Assembly: GCA_946699065.1 (NCBI GenBank)
Contig: CAMPDV010000153.1
Location: 496,001 to 560,000 of the forward strand
DNA length: 64,000 nt
From: Loxodes magnus
Lineage: Eukaryota > Ciliophora > Karyorelictea > Loxodida > Loxodidae
Reading direction: 5' to 3'
Positions 61,616-64,000 of the stretch are shown piece after piece. The notes below the pieces were generated by a model. The model saw only the letters and a program-made list of their open reading frames with translations. It was not told the origin of the DNA and made no database searches. The number at the start of each line of letters is the position of its first letter. The first letter of the stretch is position 1. The position numbers and the translations under genes were made by a program.

Positions 61616-61983
61616 AAAGAAATGCTAGAATATAATCAAATATTAATAAATTAAGAAACAAAAAAGAATAAATAAATCCTAGAAGATATTGATCTTAAGA
61701 TTGAAAAAACATGGTCTAGCATAAAACAAAAACATTAACAAATAACTTGATTTTAAGAATGATTGAGGGAAAAAGAAATCCATTAGTAATATTTGAATAA
61801 AGAAGACTTAAAATAATTATTTTTAGAATGAACAAAGATACAAGAAGAAGAGAAACTAAACTAAAAAAAATAAAATCAAAACAATAATGAAGACCTAAGA
61901 GTTTCAGAATGAGAGTGATATCATAAAAATTATTTTATTAAGCTGAAAGGCGAACATTATTTAATTTAATTTAATTTAATTTT
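61616..61983 (+). mobile_element. short retroelement, family S copy 2
   Basis: From ATG 61622 an open frame reads MLEYNQILINQETKKNK, IDLKIEKTWSSIKQKHQQ, ITWFQEWLREKEIHQQY, LKQLFLEWTKIQEEEK and VSEWEWYHKNYF, using six TGA codons as Trp, in a coiled-coil-like protein. It ends in AAGCTGAAAGGCGAACA (GCT-GAAA-GGC hairpin) and a (TTTAA)n tail. The same 3' end closes the element at 25830-26353. Confidence 0.55.
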
Positions 61984-64000
61984 TAAATTCTGAATGTAAA
62001 ATTAAGATTCATCGATATATTTTTAAGTTAATTAATCTTTTCTTTATTTTATTTTTAAGTATATTTTACTTATTTTTTCTTAAATATAAATAAATAATGT
62101 TTATTAATATCTTCTAGCAAGAATTATAACGATATTATGAAATTCTAATATTAGTTTTTAAATTCGATATTAAAATAGCACTATCATTTTTTAATATTTA
62201 TAGAGTTTTTAATTTTCTTTTTTATAATTTAATAGTTTATTATTCTTAAGATACTGAATAATTAATAATTAGAATTTAACTGGCAAATAATATAAAATAT
62301 AAAAATGCTTATATTTTTAAAGTAAATATCAGTCAAATTATATATAATATTAGATTTAAATTTTCATATTTAAAAAATAAAAATAGGAGGCTATCATCAT
62401 AATGGAATGAAAGTATCAAATTTGCTGATATATAAAATAGCAAAAGAATAAAATCATTTATTTCAATATTGTCTATTTTTATCAATCTTAATATAACAAT
62501 ATTTAATTTATGTTTAATTTCAAAAAGAACAAATTATTATAAATCATCAAGTTAGCAAATTCGAAAAAATAAATAGGGAGAATAAATATTTTTATTTAGT
62601 TTGCTTGATTTATAAATTATGCTTAAAAATTATTTTTCTACTTTGAACTAATATAAGCAATCAAATAAAGAACAAAATTTATTTGATAAAAATAGAGGCA
62701 ACTTCATGCATTTAGCAAATTCTTCTTAATTAAAAAATATTTTTTTGTGCGTTGCGTTAAAAACAAAAAAAAATTAAAAAATTGGGAGAAATTTTCCTAC
62801 AATATTACTCTATTTATTAAAAATGTATGAATATCTCATAATTTTTACTAAACCTAAAATATCGAAGATATTTTTTGGAAAATTCTCACTATCAAATATA
62901 TATTTGAATTTAAATAATCATAATAAAATTATATAGGACAAATATAAATTAAATTCATTATAATTTAAAAATGATATTTCATTTATTAAATAAATATGCC
63001 TTAAAACTTGAAAATAAATAATTTGTTTATAAATATATTCTAAGAGAGATTAAGTTAAAATAAAAAGGTGTAAAATAGAAAGTCAGATAACCAAAATTAG
63101 CTTATGCATAATTTGAAATAGAAATATACAAATATTTTAGATTTAAAACAGATTTTTATGTAATTTAATTTATTAAATCTGAAAATTTGTTTAAATAAAA
63201 AAGCCTAAAAAAATGATAAAAGGTTTTAAATTTTTTTTCTTAAGCATTAGAACATTTGAAATAAAAATCATGTATTTGTCCTTATTTCTTATGTTTTAGA
63301 AATGAATTTTTCATAGTAATTATTTTAAAATCATTTGACTTTTCTATTACTAAGAAAATTAATTTTTCGATGTCTTTGTTGATTTCTAGTTAAAAATTTA
63401 AATTATTTGTGAGGTTATTAATAAAAAAATAAGAAAAAAGACAAAAATATAAAGTGGCTGCTTTAACCTTTTAGATGGAACAAAATTTAATTATTTTATA
63501 GTAATATTTTTTAAATAAATTGCTTGATTTAGTTCTTTTAAGCAATTCCATGAATTTTTCAATTCTAAAATAGGTAAATTTTAATTGATTATGGAGACAA
63601 AGTGAACTATTAGATATATCTTTAAAATAATTTTCCTTTTAAATTGATAATATTTAAGAGAATTTTAAAATTTTTTTCGAATTATTCTTTGAAAGATTAG
63701 GAACTTGAATTTTAAAAATTGTTAGCATCTAAGAACAAAGTTCTGTAAATTTAATTTTTTGTTCTAGTACTAAAGGAAATTCTATGATATTGGCTTTTTC
63801 AAAATGAAATTGATTTATTTTTCATTTTAAATCTATCTTAAAATAGTTAATAAAATTCCTTATAAAAGTTAATTTTATTTATAAGAGCCTGAGATAAAAT
63901 GCTTTAAATTAATTCTTCTTTTTAAATTAAAGATTGCAATAACACCATCGCAAAATCACTAGTCTTAATTCTTTTAAATAAAAAAGTACTAAAAATAAAA
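61984..64000. other. no supported gene
   Basis: Very AT-rich to the window end. No coding, RNA or repeat feature supported, and no telomeric repeat. Confidence 0.35.

Noticed and set aside
1-64000. Tetrahymena germline DNA with REP-type elements
   Set aside because: In Tetrahymena TGA is a stop, but here TGA occupies conserved Trp positions in several independent genes.

Overview
The window looks like AT-rich nuclear DNA from a ciliate that has no dedicated stop codon. In long open frames with recognisable domains, TAA and TAG sit where Gln is expected and TGA sits where Trp is expected: the RBR-type ligase at 108-1798, the Cys-rich membrane protein at 12396-16007, the zinc-finger protein at 21325-23556, the SANT/Myb proteins and the retroelement Gags. 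A tRNA with anticodon CUA (25705-25776) supports TAG=Gln. This fits a karyorelict-type or Condylostoma-type code (NCBI tables 27/28) and argues against Tetrahymena or Paramecium, where TGA is a stop. Any frame is open under such a code, so open length alone means little. ORFs without a domain are given low confidence, and 3' ends are uncertain. All translations were done by eye.

Layout. 0.1-3.8 kb: an RBR E3 ligase gene with a 20-nt intron, then retroelement debris. 4.7-12.4 kb: a candidate membrane protein followed by two diverged tandem segments and relics of a Cys-rich gene. 12.4-18.4 kb: a large Cys-rich/seven-TM-like protein, a convergent gene and a divergent partner. 20.6-23.6 kb: a weak ORF and a C2H2-like zinc-finger gene.

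25.7-54.8 kb: a giant imperfect palindrome of about 29 kb (arms 25.66-37.92 and 40.44-54.77 kb, AT-rich centre near 39.2 kb). Its inner parts are nearly identical and the outer parts progressively diverged. Each arm holds two inverted copies of a ~1 kb repeat X, each encoding the same 167-aa SANT/Myb-like protein (four copies in all), flanking a ~5.05 kb core. The right arm carries two intact insertions of a Gag-encoding retroelement with target-site duplications; the left arm keeps both empty sites. The left arm also keeps a tRNA-Gln(CUA), whose mirror copy is reduced to 19 nt.

56-62 kb: more members of the same short retroelement families.

The most unusual content is a set of short elements that encode only Gag-like proteins (coiled coil, CCHC knuckle, then a recurring YC-x3-G-x-IY-[KR]-x-K motif). 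These and related elements end in structured 3' RNA ends with family-specific microsatellite tails. No reverse transcriptase was recognised, so they probably depend on an enzyme encoded elsewhere.
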